In this document: positions 1 through 7,409 of the stretch, piece after piece | Numbering within the stretch: the first letter of the stretch is position 1 | How the letters are laid out: every line of letters starts with the position of its first letter | DNA from: Rothia terrae | GTDB taxonomy: Bacteria; Actinomycetota; Actinomycetes; Actinomycetales; Micrococcaceae | Assembly (NCBI RefSeq): GCF_012396615.1 | Contig: NZ_JAAXPV010000007.1 | Location: forward strand, 1 to 64,000 | Length of the DNA: 64,000 bases | Direction: 5' to 3' | Made by a program: the position numbers and the translations under genes | The notes under the pieces: model-generated | Database searches by the model: none | What the model saw: only the letters and a program-made list of their open reading frames with translations | Told to the model about the DNA's origin: nothing

Positions 1-230
1 AGTGCTGGTGGTCTTCCGCCTGGTTTTGCCCAGGTGATATGAGAGGTGAGGGCTGTCAGTAGCGTGGTGAATTGCTGAGGTGTGAGCCCTGTTGTACGCT
101 GGTGGAGCAACGGTTCTTCCGGTATGGTTTGAGGTTATTTGTAGTGATTTAATCCTCTTATTTTTGCCGCTGGTGGGGCCGTTGTCTAGTTGGTGGGGTG
201 TGGGTGTGTTCCTACTTTTGAATAAGCCTC
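1..230 (-). mobile_element. IS5-family element, diverged remnant (transposase 5' end and terminal repeat)
   Basis: This stretch resembles 1713-1945 of the complete IS copy: the transposase start, the leader and the outer end ttttgaataagcctc. The element runs off the left edge of the window, so only its promoter-proximal end is visible. It is clearly more diverged than the two full copies. Minus strand means the transposase would read leftwards out of the window. Confidence 0.75.
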
Positions 231-278
231 GTTGTCTTTTGGTGGGGTGGGGTTGCCCCTCCCTTATGAATAAGCCTC
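181..278. repeat. Diverged tandem duplication of the IS outer end
   Basis: Positions 181-230 and 231-278 are two versions of one unit. Both start gttgtct, pass through ggtggggtg and end in gaataagcctc. The IS terminal repeat therefore occurs twice in tandem, at about 216-230 and 264-278, with roughly 48-bp spacing. Confidence 0.65.
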
Positions 279-292
279 CTTGGGGAATAAGA

Positions 293-652
293 ATGAAAGC
301 ATCATTCTCGATTTTACTAGGACTATTAGGATGTGGTGTTCTAGCAATTATCTCAGCGGGGTTTGCAGATAGTGCGGTTGAGAGGTTAGTCGGGGGACTT
401 CTAGCTCTAGTAGTGTATGCAATTTGTATCATGATTGCAGGTGGAATCATGGATGAACATCAAGTTAGTACAGCTACTCTAACTAAATATTTAGTTGAAG
501 CTGAAAATCCAACACAAGTGAGAGAGATTATTGAGAGAGCTTTAGATGGCGAAAAATTTGCTGTAAAGCAAAAAAGAGAGGGCGATAAATTATTTAAGCG
601 ATATTACCCTAGAGAGATAACATTAGGTTCGCAAAACTCGTCACATCAATAA
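293..652 (+). CDS. Small membrane protein, unknown function
   Basis: A 119-residue protein with two hydrophobic stretches (about residues 4-24 and 31-53) that would form a membrane hairpin, followed by a charged cytoplasmic-looking tail with a Lys/Arg-rich end. The frame is open back to 92, but the upstream part is IS-derived DNA. ATG at 293 follows a GGGGA ribosome site at about 282-286 and is the better start. No family recognised. It is AT-richer than the core genes further right, which fits acquired DNA. The promoter may lie in the tandem IS ends just upstream (inference). Confidence 0.55.
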   Translation: MKASFSILLGLLGCGVLAIISAGFADSAVERLVGGLLALVVYAICIMIAGGIMDEHQVSTATLTKYLVEAENPTQVREIIERALDGEKFAVKQKREGDKLFKRYYPREITLGSQNSSHQ

Positions 653-712
653 GTTAAAACCGCACTCCACCACCTAATAAGCAGACCAACGCGAGAGATG
701 AGGGCCAATGAC

Positions 713-937
713 ATGAAAGTAGGTTATATTCGCGTTTCGGCCTATGAACAAAAAGAATACCTTCAAACACAAAGAGAGCAGTTAACCGCGCACGGGTACA
801 AAAGACTTTTTCACGAAATTGCTTCAGGCGCCAAATCTAAACGTTCTCAACTTCAAGCTGCTTTGGAATACGCACGCGAAAACGACACTATAGTCGTCAC
901 TCGTCTCGACAGACGCCGTAGACTCTGTTACCCCTAG
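713..937 (+). pseudogene. Serine recombinase (resolvase/invertase family), truncated
   Basis: The 74-codon reading frame matches only the N-terminal catalytic region of resolvase/invertase-type serine recombinases. MKVGYIRVS carries the nucleophile Ser9, followed by the EQ...Q region, an SGAKSKR segment equivalent to the family's SG..S.R motif, and TRLDR, normally followed by LGRS. Family members are about 180-200 residues with a C-terminal helix-turn-helix. Here the frame breaks after LDRR and the DNA-binding domain is absent. ATG at 713 is preferred to 698 because AGGG lies just before it and the family starts M-(K/R)-(V/I)-G-Y-(I/V)-R. Probably a dead remnant of a mobile element. Confidence 0.75.
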
Positions 938-1042
938 GAGAGAAGGTCCCTTCCATCCTACTGCTCCAGTATTACTTGGGGATCAGATGGCTTCCCTCTA
1001 CCGAGAAAATTGGAGAAAGAAATAGAGGGAAATCATCACACC

Positions 1043-1945
1043 GAGGCTTATTCAAAAGTCCTCCCAGCCGCATAAAACACCAAACCCCGCACCAGAAGAA
1101 AACACCCGCCGATACAAACTCAACGGCCGCCTAAACCCCGAATAAAGAACCCGCCAGGTCTTCACTTGAGCGATAACCCGCTCCACCACAGCCCGTCATC
1201 TATTGATAATGCGATTATTATCCTTGACACCCTGAGGCACTTTCACACCAGGCTTACGCCTGGTCGGGGTTGCTAACCCCAGGCCTATATAGCCCTTATC
1301 GGCCAGAGTCGAGGAATCCAGTAGCTGATCTAGCCCGTGAGCTGTGAAAGCATGAGCATCATGCCTTGCCCCGGGTAGCGGGTCAGTGATGACTAGGAGC
1401 CTGCCATCGAGGGTGCAGATGACTTGGTGGTTGAAACCGGTTCGTTTATGTTTGCCCGAAAAATTTGTTTTTCCTAGTGAACGCCAGTTCCAGGTGGGTA
1501 CAAGAGTTGCATCGACAACCAAAGAACCTGGTACATCCAGGCTCATTTTCAAAGGCTGTTCTAGAGGTTTGAAGACCTTTGCAAGCGCCTTTTCGATAGT
1601 GTTGATGGTTCGTGAGATGGTAGGTTGCGAGACGGTGAAGATTTCAGCAAGTAGCTCTTCGGTGAGGTTGTGTCGGTGGTAGAGCAGAGTGGTTTTGAGT
1701 GCCTGAGCTGGAGTGAGGGCTGGTGGTCTTCCTCCTGGTTTACCCCAGATGAGTTGGTTGGTCAGGGTTGTCAGTAGTGTGGCAAATTGCGTGGCGGTTA
1801 GGCCGGTTGTACGCTGGTGGTGCAACGGTTCTTCTTGGTGCGGTTTGAGAATATTTGTGGTTATTTATCCTCAAGGTTGCCGCTATGGTGGGGCCGTTGT
1901 CTAGTTGGTGGGTGTGAGGTGTGTGCATACTTTTGAATAAGCCTC
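1043..1945 (-). mobile_element. IS5-family insertion sequence, complete copy 1 (903 bp)
   Basis: It is bounded by inverted repeats: gaggcttattcaaaagt at 1043 and its complement acttttgaataagcctc ending at 1945. It carries one DDE transposase gene on the minus strand. A second, nearly identical 904-bp copy lies at 13925-14828, and a diverged relative starts the window. ACC flanks both sides (1040-1042 and 1946-1948), consistent with a 3-bp target duplication, although the second copy shows no equally clean repeat. Confidence 0.9.
1052..1825 (-). pseudogene. IS5-family DDE transposase interrupted by in-frame TGA at codon 210
   Basis: Read from the TTG start at 1825, the frame gives 209 residues, a TGA at 1196-1198, then 47 more in-frame codons ending at a TGA inside the terminal repeat (1052-1054). 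The N-terminal helix-turn-helix region includes LTEELLAEIFTVSQPTISR (about 54-72). Catalytic Asp105 lies in VVDAT and Asp156 in PGARHDAH. The catalytic Glu would be Glu215 in RAVVER, just after the TGA. The product as read therefore lacks the third DDE residue and the C-terminal helix unless the TGA is read through. The same TGA is present in the second copy, so it is not a random hit in this one. Confidence 0.85.
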
Positions 1946-2009
1946 ACCGCCAAAACAACAATGGCGTAGGCGAAGAGTGCTTGCTACTGGAGATATCTTC
2001 AGCTAGTGC

Positions 2010-2759
2010 TTATCTCGAACACCACTTCCTGACAGCCTCAGCAAATTCTCCCAGACCTGAATGAACAGCTGCTATAACATCACACAACTCCTGAACCGCA
2101 GCTTTCCTCCACTTGTACTGCCACGCGTTCTCTTGCCAATAAAAAGCTTCAAGACTGCCACTCACACCATTGTTATGGGTCCAATGATCAGCATCTGCTC
2201 TGATACCCACACTGCGCATCTTTTCGGTGCTTAGCTTTTGTTCCGGAGCCAGCCACAAATATTTCACCGCATCGTTATCCACTTTTTCCGGGTCTAGCCA
2301 GCACCCATTGGTGTAACAAATTACTTGGTTACTGTAATGGGGGTGCTCGCCCGTAGGGCAATTAACATAATTAATCTGAGCGTTTCCCTTAAGCTCAACG
2401 GCTCCGATGAGTTCATCTTGCTCACTATCAAGATTAGTACGCGTAAGCGCAATATCAGGGCGACGCTGCGTAGATTTTCCGCTAGTAACTTCTGAACCAA
2501 GCAAACCTGAAACGAATGGTTCTGCACTTGAAATCTCTCGTAACCGATAGGCATATCGAGCTGATTTCTTTACCCCCATCTTTTGACAGAAGAAGTTAAT
2601 AGTAACCTCCTCAAGATCCCCAAAGAAGGCGCACATAGCTGCAGAGATATCTCCTTCAAGCATTGTTTCGTTTTCCCACCGTGACCAGCAAGATACAGAC
2701 CATCCTTTGACGTAGCCCTCAAAGAAATAATCCTCATTTTTGAAGATTGAAGTATCCAT
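2010..2759 (-). CDS. Putative PD-(D/E)XK-type nuclease-like protein
   Basis: A 249-residue protein with an apparent PD-(D/E)XK core: Pro101-Asp102 in RRPDIALT, then Glu122-Leu-Lys124 in GAVELKG, each in a predicted strand, followed by SNQVICY (143-149), where a Gln often sits in this fold. An acidic residue upstream, such as Glu35 in LEGD, could supply the helix-alpha acid. No DNA-binding or helicase domain is visible and no methyltransferase is adjacent. Weak GAAAG ribosome site before the ATG. It lies beside an IS copy and between recombinase remnants, so a role in defence or in mobile-element biology is plausible but is inference. The specific family is not recognised. Confidence 0.5.
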   Translation of the reverse strand: MDTSIFKNEDYFFEGYVKGWSVSCWSRWENETMLEGDISAAMCAFFGDLEEVTINFFCQKMGVKKSARYAYRLREISSAEPFVSGLLGSEVTSGKSTQRRPDIALTRTNLDSEQDELIGAVELKGNAQINYVNCPTGEHPHYSNQVICYTNGCWLDPEKVDNDAVKYLWLAPEQKLSTEKMRSVGIRADADHWTHNNGVSGSLEAFYWQENAWQYKWRKAAVQELCDVIAAVHSGLGEFAEAVRKWCSR

Positions 2760-2857
2760 TATCGTTTTCTTTCAATAATTATTTTTAATGCGCAGGTCCC
2801 CTCATAAAAAGTGCACATTAGGAAGGGACCTAAAGATTCTCGGGTAGTAGTAAGTTC

Positions 2858-3589
2858 TTAAAGAATGTTTCCCTGAGCATCAAAGCTGAGCATTCGATGA
2901 GACTCGTGGCCATTCGGCAGAAGAACTGGAGCATGCTTATTCCATTCTTCCGCTTTTACTTCAGCAAACGGCTCACAAACACAATCCTGCAAATTGTGAC
3001 GGTGTTTCGAATGTCCTAAAGGCATCACAGCGACAACATCTTTTGAGGTCGGGCTGGCAAAAGCATAAAATTCACCTCCCTCAATTTTCACGATTGAACG
3101 ATAAGCTACAGACTTTTCCTGCGAAAGACTTACATCGGATACCGGCTCAAACTCTGATTGCGGCATAGTATTCAGTTCACTCAAAATATCTGCACGTTCT
3201 TCAGTCCAATATGAAGTCTGCGCCTCTTCAGTCTGAGCATAAGCATCCAATGATTCCTTGAGCACATCAACTGCAGGAAGAATTTGAATATTAGTTCCTT
3301 CTTTCAAACTGGGACACAAGATTACTAGTGCTTCAACTTTACGAACGCGAGCAGCATACAAAAGAGCTCGGATATCTTGAATCTGTTTTTCGTTCCACCG
3401 ACGTGAAGGGTTCAGAGATTTGGTGATACGGATGCCCAGGTAATTTTTACGATTTTTTTGGTCTGTAATCGACAGCAGATTTTCGCAATCAATATCAGAA
3501 TTCGGCAAGGTGTTCTGACGTACCACAGAGTATCCGTGAGGGAGGCAAAGAGCGTTAATTTTACGTGCAGATGATGCATTGACAGCCAT
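2858..3589 (-). CDS. Hypothetical protein, unknown function
   Basis: A 243-residue soluble protein with no signal peptide or membrane segment. I chose ATG at 3589 (MAVNASSARK), although the frame is open to 3718. The upstream extension is AT-rich and implausible, and GAAAG precedes 3589. A basic amphipathic stretch occurs at about residues 60-95 (RRWNEKQIQDIRALL...), followed by a hydrophobic strand, ALVILC. A His/Cys-rich segment occurs near the end (GHSKHRHNLQDCVC). No family recognised. It is divergent from the 3899 gene across a 309-bp AT-rich gap and codirectional with the nuclease-like gene 98 bp downstream, so these two could share a transcript. Confidence 0.5.
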   Translation of the reverse strand: MAVNASSARKINALCLPHGYSVVRQNTLPNSDIDCENLLSITDQKNRKNYLGIRITKSLNPSRRWNEKQIQDIRALLYAARVRKVEALVILCPSLKEGTNIQILPAVDVLKESLDAYAQTEEAQTSYWTEERADILSELNTMPQSEFEPVSDVSLSQEKSVAYRSIVKIEGGEFYAFASPTSKDVVAVMPLGHSKHRHNLQDCVCEPFAEVKAEEWNKHAPVLLPNGHESHRMLSFDAQGNIL

Positions 3590-3835
3590 GATTTTATCTT
3601 TCGTTTTTGTTTTTCTTAGTCGTTCGAACAAGTTAAACAATACACAACGTAAATATATTATGCAACGCAAAGATAATTTTTTTTCATCTAGTTTTGTACA
3701 TATTTCAAGAGTAACCACACCTGACTAGGGTGAATGATTCGAAAAATATTTTTAGAATTTTTTCACCCCAACCAGGAATGAAGTAGAGGCAGGTGAAAAC
3801 CCATGAAGCCCTTTATGTAAGTACATGGAAATATT

Positions 3836-3862
3836 TTTACTAATCATTATTTGTGATATGAT
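3836..3862 (+). promoter_or_regulatory. Candidate promoter for the 3899 gene
   Basis: TTTACT at 3836-3841 and TATGAT at 3857-3862 are 15 bp apart. They lie in the AT-rich gap (3590-3898) between two divergent genes, about 37 bp before the ATG at 3899. The gap also holds imperfect inverted repeats (TTTTCACC near 3767, GGTGAAAA near 3792). The hexamers are reasonable but short-spaced, so this is tentative. Confidence 0.3.
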
Positions 3863-3898
3863 GATATTGGATAGTAAAAATTTTGCAGAAGGAATATC

Positions 3899-4558
3899 AT
3901 GGCTAGTTACGACGATGAGGGGTACGCTTTCCCTCCCCAGCAAACCCCCAGTTACCTGTCTCTTTCGCAGTTCATCACGCTGTGTAATCAGGGATTAGAG
4001 GAGCACGAAAAGCTCAATCGCAAAGCAGCTGAAGGCATTGCTCTTTCAGGTGTCCTCGATAAGTTTTCAGGGATTGATGGAAGCGTGACTTTAGACCTTA
4101 AAGGTCGACTACAAATAGCACCCGAAGCGGTAGTGCCTCTTCAACGGGTTGAGAAAGTTGATCTTGAAAAGTACCACCAGGTTCATGGTGATCAGGACAT
4201 CCTGAATGTACGAGTCCGTCCTGCGCGAACGGTGGATTCAGATGATGGGGAACGTAAATATATGGGTTGGCATGCCAAGCTCACCGATGAAGAGGCGCGT
4301 TTAGGTGTAACTCGCTGGTGGTCTAAGCCTTACCGAGAAGACATTACAAATATGCCATTTTTAGCTACCATCAATGGTTTTGTAGTCTACAGCGGAGTCA
4401 TCCGAGATATCGAAAAAACCATGCTGGGCTTAGTCGCTTTCGATGTTTGCACTGATGAAGCAGATGCTGAGCTCGGTGAGCAAGTGCGGCATATCCGCGA
4501 GAGTTTCCTTTATAAGCGCGTTGACTCTCCACGAGGTGGAAACATCGCTTACCTCTAA
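3899..4558 (+). CDS. Hypothetical protein, unknown function
   Basis: A 219-residue acidic soluble protein with no signal sequence or membrane segment. The AAGGA ribosome site 6-7 bp before the ATG supports this start. The middle contains a basic patch with RWWSKPYRED (about 139-148) and the C-terminal third looks alpha/beta. No motif is diagnostic. It is followed after 44 bp by the DUF3846-like gene in the same direction with its own good ribosome site, so the two are probably co-transcribed. Accompanying genes of this kind often belong to plasmids, phages or integrative elements, which fits the recombinase remnants on both sides (inference). Confidence 0.55.
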   Translation: MASYDDEGYAFPPQQTPSYLSLSQFITLCNQGLEEHEKLNRKAAEGIALSGVLDKFSGIDGSVTLDLKGRLQIAPEAVVPLQRVEKVDLEKYHQVHGDQDILNVRVRPARTVDSDDGERKYMGWHAKLTDEEARLGVTRWWSKPYREDITNMPFLATINGFVVYSGVIRDIEKTMLGLVAFDVCTDEADAELGEQVRHIRESFLYKRVDSPRGGNIAYL

Positions 4559-4602
4559 AGCCCTATAAAAATAACCATGACTAGTTCAAAGGAGTTTCTC
4601 AG

Positions 4603-4971
4603 ATGAGAATCATGGGAATTCTTATCCCCGAAGACAACACACAACCACCACGTCTTGTGGATGCGGGGGATTATGCAGAAAACATCAAAGAGGTACTAGA
4701 GGTAAGGTCATTTGATATGACGGTGCTACCGGGACGAACCCTTTCTCTTTATTTCGATGCAGAAGGCGCTTACAAGGTAGGTGCTGTAATGAATGAGCGT
4801 GCTAGCACATTTTTTTACCAAGAAAGCAACCGCCTAGCTGGAGTATCTGAAGTATCCGAAACTTTACCTCGTGAAGCCATGATTTTCGGCCCGGTATTAG
4901 TTTTAGGCGGTCCTGATTCTCAGGGGTTAGATACCTCTGTAGGTGCGGAATACATCGAAAGAATCATCTAA
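4603..4971 (+). CDS. DUF3846-like protein
   Basis: A 122-residue protein whose layout resembles DUF3846. It has an N-terminal strand with a proline-rich step, a central 'YFDAEGAYKVGAVMNERA' segment (the family usually has a 'DEeG...N..A' step here), and a 'FGPVLVLGGPDSQG' strand-turn near residue 96-110 like the family's 'G..vv.g.dd.G' end. The function of the family is unknown and it is common on mobile elements. An AAGGAG ribosome site precedes ATG 4603. Probably the second gene of a pair with 3899-4558. The family call rests on motif recall and needs a profile search. Confidence 0.45.
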   Translation: MRIMGILIPEDNTQPPRLVDAGDYAENIKEVLEVRSFDMTVLPGRTLSLYFDAEGAYKVGAVMNERASTFFYQESNRLAGVSEVSETLPREAMIFGPVLVLGGPDSQGLDTSVGAEYIERII

Positions 4972-5052
4972 TTTTAGTGAATGTCCGCACTCGAATTACC
5001 AAAGGTGCACAGCAGATAGGTCGCCCTTTGCATAAGTGGCTTGGACCTCGAC

Positions 5053-5095
5053 AGGTGTCTTAAATTCAAAGTAAGTTTGAGGCACCTATTTTAGT
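5053..5095 (+). terminator. Rho-independent terminator after the DUF3846-like gene
   Basis: A 12-bp stem, 5053-5064 (aggtgtcttaaa) with 5077-5088 (tttgaggcacct), pairs fully in RNA with two G-U pairs and is followed by a T-rich run. It ends the 3899-4971 transcript. Confidence 0.7.
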
Positions 5096-5212
5096 TTAAT
5101 TTCTGGTCCATAATGCATGTTATGTATCATAAAATGGGTTCAGCGGGCCTAGCTACTGTTTTTCGGTGGCATGGGTCTCGAAAACGTGTTTTGCCCAGAA
5201 AGTGTCTCGTGA

Positions 5213-5989
5213 ATGCCCAGCGAACTTGAGATAATCACCAGTGAATCATCAGAGTTGATAGAAACTGACTCAACCCTGCCCAATTTCGTGAAATACCGTG
5301 AGCACATCACCTCCTGGGCCCTCTCCTACGCCTCAGCCAACACTCAACAGGCCTACCTGAATGACCTGAAGATATTCTGCGCCTTTCTCGACGAAGCACG
5401 CGCTGATCTCTTGCAGGTGCGGCGCACCCACCTGGATGTGTTCTCCCGAGTCCACGAAAAGTACACCGATTCGAATGCATCGGTGGCCAGGCGCCTAGCT
5501 GCCATCTCAGCTTTCTACCGATTCCTCTTGCTGGATGAGGTGATTGACAAATCCCCCGCTGACTATATCCGCAGACCACCGGTTGACCCAGATTTCACCG
5601 CCACCCAAGCCCTCACCCAACGCGAAGCCCTACGGTTGCTCGATACAGCAACCGAGCACTCCCTGCGTGCTCAGACACTGGTGGATTTGTTGCTGAGCAC
5701 GGGTCTGCGCATCAGCGAAGCCTTAAATATTAGGGAATCCGACATATCGCAGGGGCGTCTACTCATCACCCGCAAAGGTGGTAAAAATCAGCGGTCTACC
5801 TACCCGAGCATACGCTGCGGAACCTGAGGGATCTGACTCGGGCAACAGGGTTAAGAGCAGAGACTCAAGAAAATGGTGGGGTCTCTTATTACATTTGTTC
5901 GCTGTACCCAGTCCAAGCTGCTGACGCCACATTCCTCTGCACAGGTAGCCCGGGAGATTCTCCAAGCCCAGAGAATGATTACAACGGCG
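5213..5989 (+). pseudogene. XerC/XerD-like tyrosine recombinase, frameshifted
   Basis: The first 190 or so codons are a good tyrosine recombinase: the N-terminal SAM-like domain (ANTQQAYLNDLKIFCAFL, about 44-61) and the start of the catalytic domain with the first catalytic Arg in STGLRISEAL (about 162-171) and the RKGGK turn. At the A5 run near 5777-5781 the frame is lost and stops at 5827. Adding one A restores KSAVYLPEHTLRNLRDLTRATG, the expected continuation. Further on, LTPHS near 5930 resembles the family's 'LTPHxxRH' region in yet another frame. The HxxR and Tyr motifs cannot be read, so the gene is dead unless there is a sequence error. Confidence 0.8.
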
Positions 5990-6013
5990 TAGCCTACAAA
6001 AGAAAATAAAAAG

Positions 6014-6048
6014 ATAGCCCCCTGCCGTGCTACAAGACAGGGGGCTAT
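6014..6048. terminator. Bidirectional hairpin terminator
   Basis: An 11-bp perfect stem: atagccccctg (6014-6024) with cagggggctat (6038-6048). It lies downstream of the minus-strand OYE gene and of the broken recombinase. Confidence 0.8.
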
Positions 6049-6134
6049 TCATATCAAAAGGTGGAAGCAAATAGAAAGTCCACTCCCTCAATAAAATTAG
6101 AGAAAGTACACGGACTATCTATCCATTCAGCAAG

Positions 6135-7214
6135 TTATTCCTGACCTGCCATAGGGTAATCAATGTAACCATGAGGACCCGGGGTATAGAAGGTATCCGA
6201 ATCTATAGGATTCAACGGAAGATCATTCTTCCAACGGTAAGAAAGATCCGGATTAGCAATAATCTCGCGCCCAACCGCTACCCCATCAGCCAGGTCATCC
6301 TCCACGATATGACGAGCCTCGTCCAATTCGGTCTCCGTACCAAAACCTGTATTGAGAATCATAAAACCGCCAAAAGACTCCCGCAAAAAGGCAACGAGGT
6401 CGCTCTCCGCGTCCTGATACAAAACGGAGAGATAAGCGATATTCAAATCAGCGATGCCGTCTAGTAAAGCCTTATAAGTAGCCCGTACGTCATTTTCATC
6501 CTCTTCCATGCAACCTTGGATGTTATGCATAGGTGAAATACGCAGGCCCAGCCGGTCAGCTCCAATTTCATCTGCAATAGAGCGAATAACTTCGATAGCT
6601 AAACGAGCACGATTTTCGGGGCTCCCACCATACTCATCTGTACGGTGATTGGAACTGGGGGCAAGGAACTGATGAAGAAGGTAACCGTTGGCTCCGTGCA
6701 CTTCAACCCCATCCATACCTGCGTCAATGGCACGTCGAGCGCCTTCAGTAAATTTTCTCACGACCCGCTCAATGCCCTCGCTATCGAGAGCTACAGGAGT
6801 AGGTACCTCTTCTCGCCCTTCTGCACCATGCAGAGTAACGCCTGGAGCAATTGCGCTAGAAGATTCACCCTGGTCGAATCCGTTAATGGAGGGAAGAGTG
6901 AGACGGCCTCCATGCATAATCTGCATAACGATCTCGCTACCCTGTTCATGAACAGCCTGGGCAACTTTACGCCATCCTTCTTGTTGTTCGGCAGTGGCGA
7001 TGCCGGGCTGCCCCAAAAATGCACGGTTGATGTCTTCAAAGAATGTACCCTCGGTAACAATCAAACCGTTGTCTGCCCGCTGTTTGTAATATTCGATGTG
7101 CATATCGGTAGGAATACCGTCTTGAGCCGCGCGTGAGCGTGTCAAGGGTGCCATAATAATACGGTTATTGAGGTGGATCGCACCTACCTGGGCAGAATCA
7201 AAAAGACCCGTCAT
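6135..7214 (-). CDS. Old Yellow Enzyme family alkene reductase (NADH:flavin oxidoreductase)
   Basis: A 359-residue FMN-dependent TIM-barrel enzyme of the OYE/NemA class, which reduces activated C=C bonds (enones, maleimides, nitro compounds) using NAD(P)H. The N-terminal strand [14 protein letters not shown] (about 16-29) binds flavin. Substrate-binding His173 and Asn176 and catalytic Tyr178 lie in VHGANGYLL. The OYE signature [24 protein letters not shown] follows at about 181-205. Length is normal for the family. AAGAGAAGA precedes the ATG. It sits downstream of the formaldehyde dehydrogenase-like gene but is separated from it by a terminator, so it has its own promoter. The physiological substrate cannot be read from sequence. 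Confidence 0.92.
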   Translation of the reverse strand: [359 protein letters not shown]

Positions 7215-7354
7215 TCTTCTCTTACTTTCGGTAGAAAATATCGTCTAACTGGATGTACAACACAGATTCGGGAAAAAATATTTCCCCTGCGGTATTAAAA
7301 TTTCCCCACAGATTAATCGGGCCCTCTCAAGGCCCTTCTCATTCACAGAAAAAA

Positions 7355-7390
7355 GGGAGGGAATCGGTCAAACCAATCCCCTCCCCCTAA
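7355..7390 (-). terminator. Terminator of the formaldehyde dehydrogenase-like gene
   Basis: The hairpin gggaggga...tccctccc-type stem (7355-7368 with about 7372-7387) is slightly imperfect. It lies between the adh-type gene and the OYE gene. Confidence 0.6.
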
Positions 7391-7409
7391 TTCTTCTCGG
7401 AGAATTTAT

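Noticed and set aside
92-292. Start of the small membrane protein at 92
   Set aside because: The frame is open, but this part is IS-derived DNA, and ATG 293 has a ribosome site.
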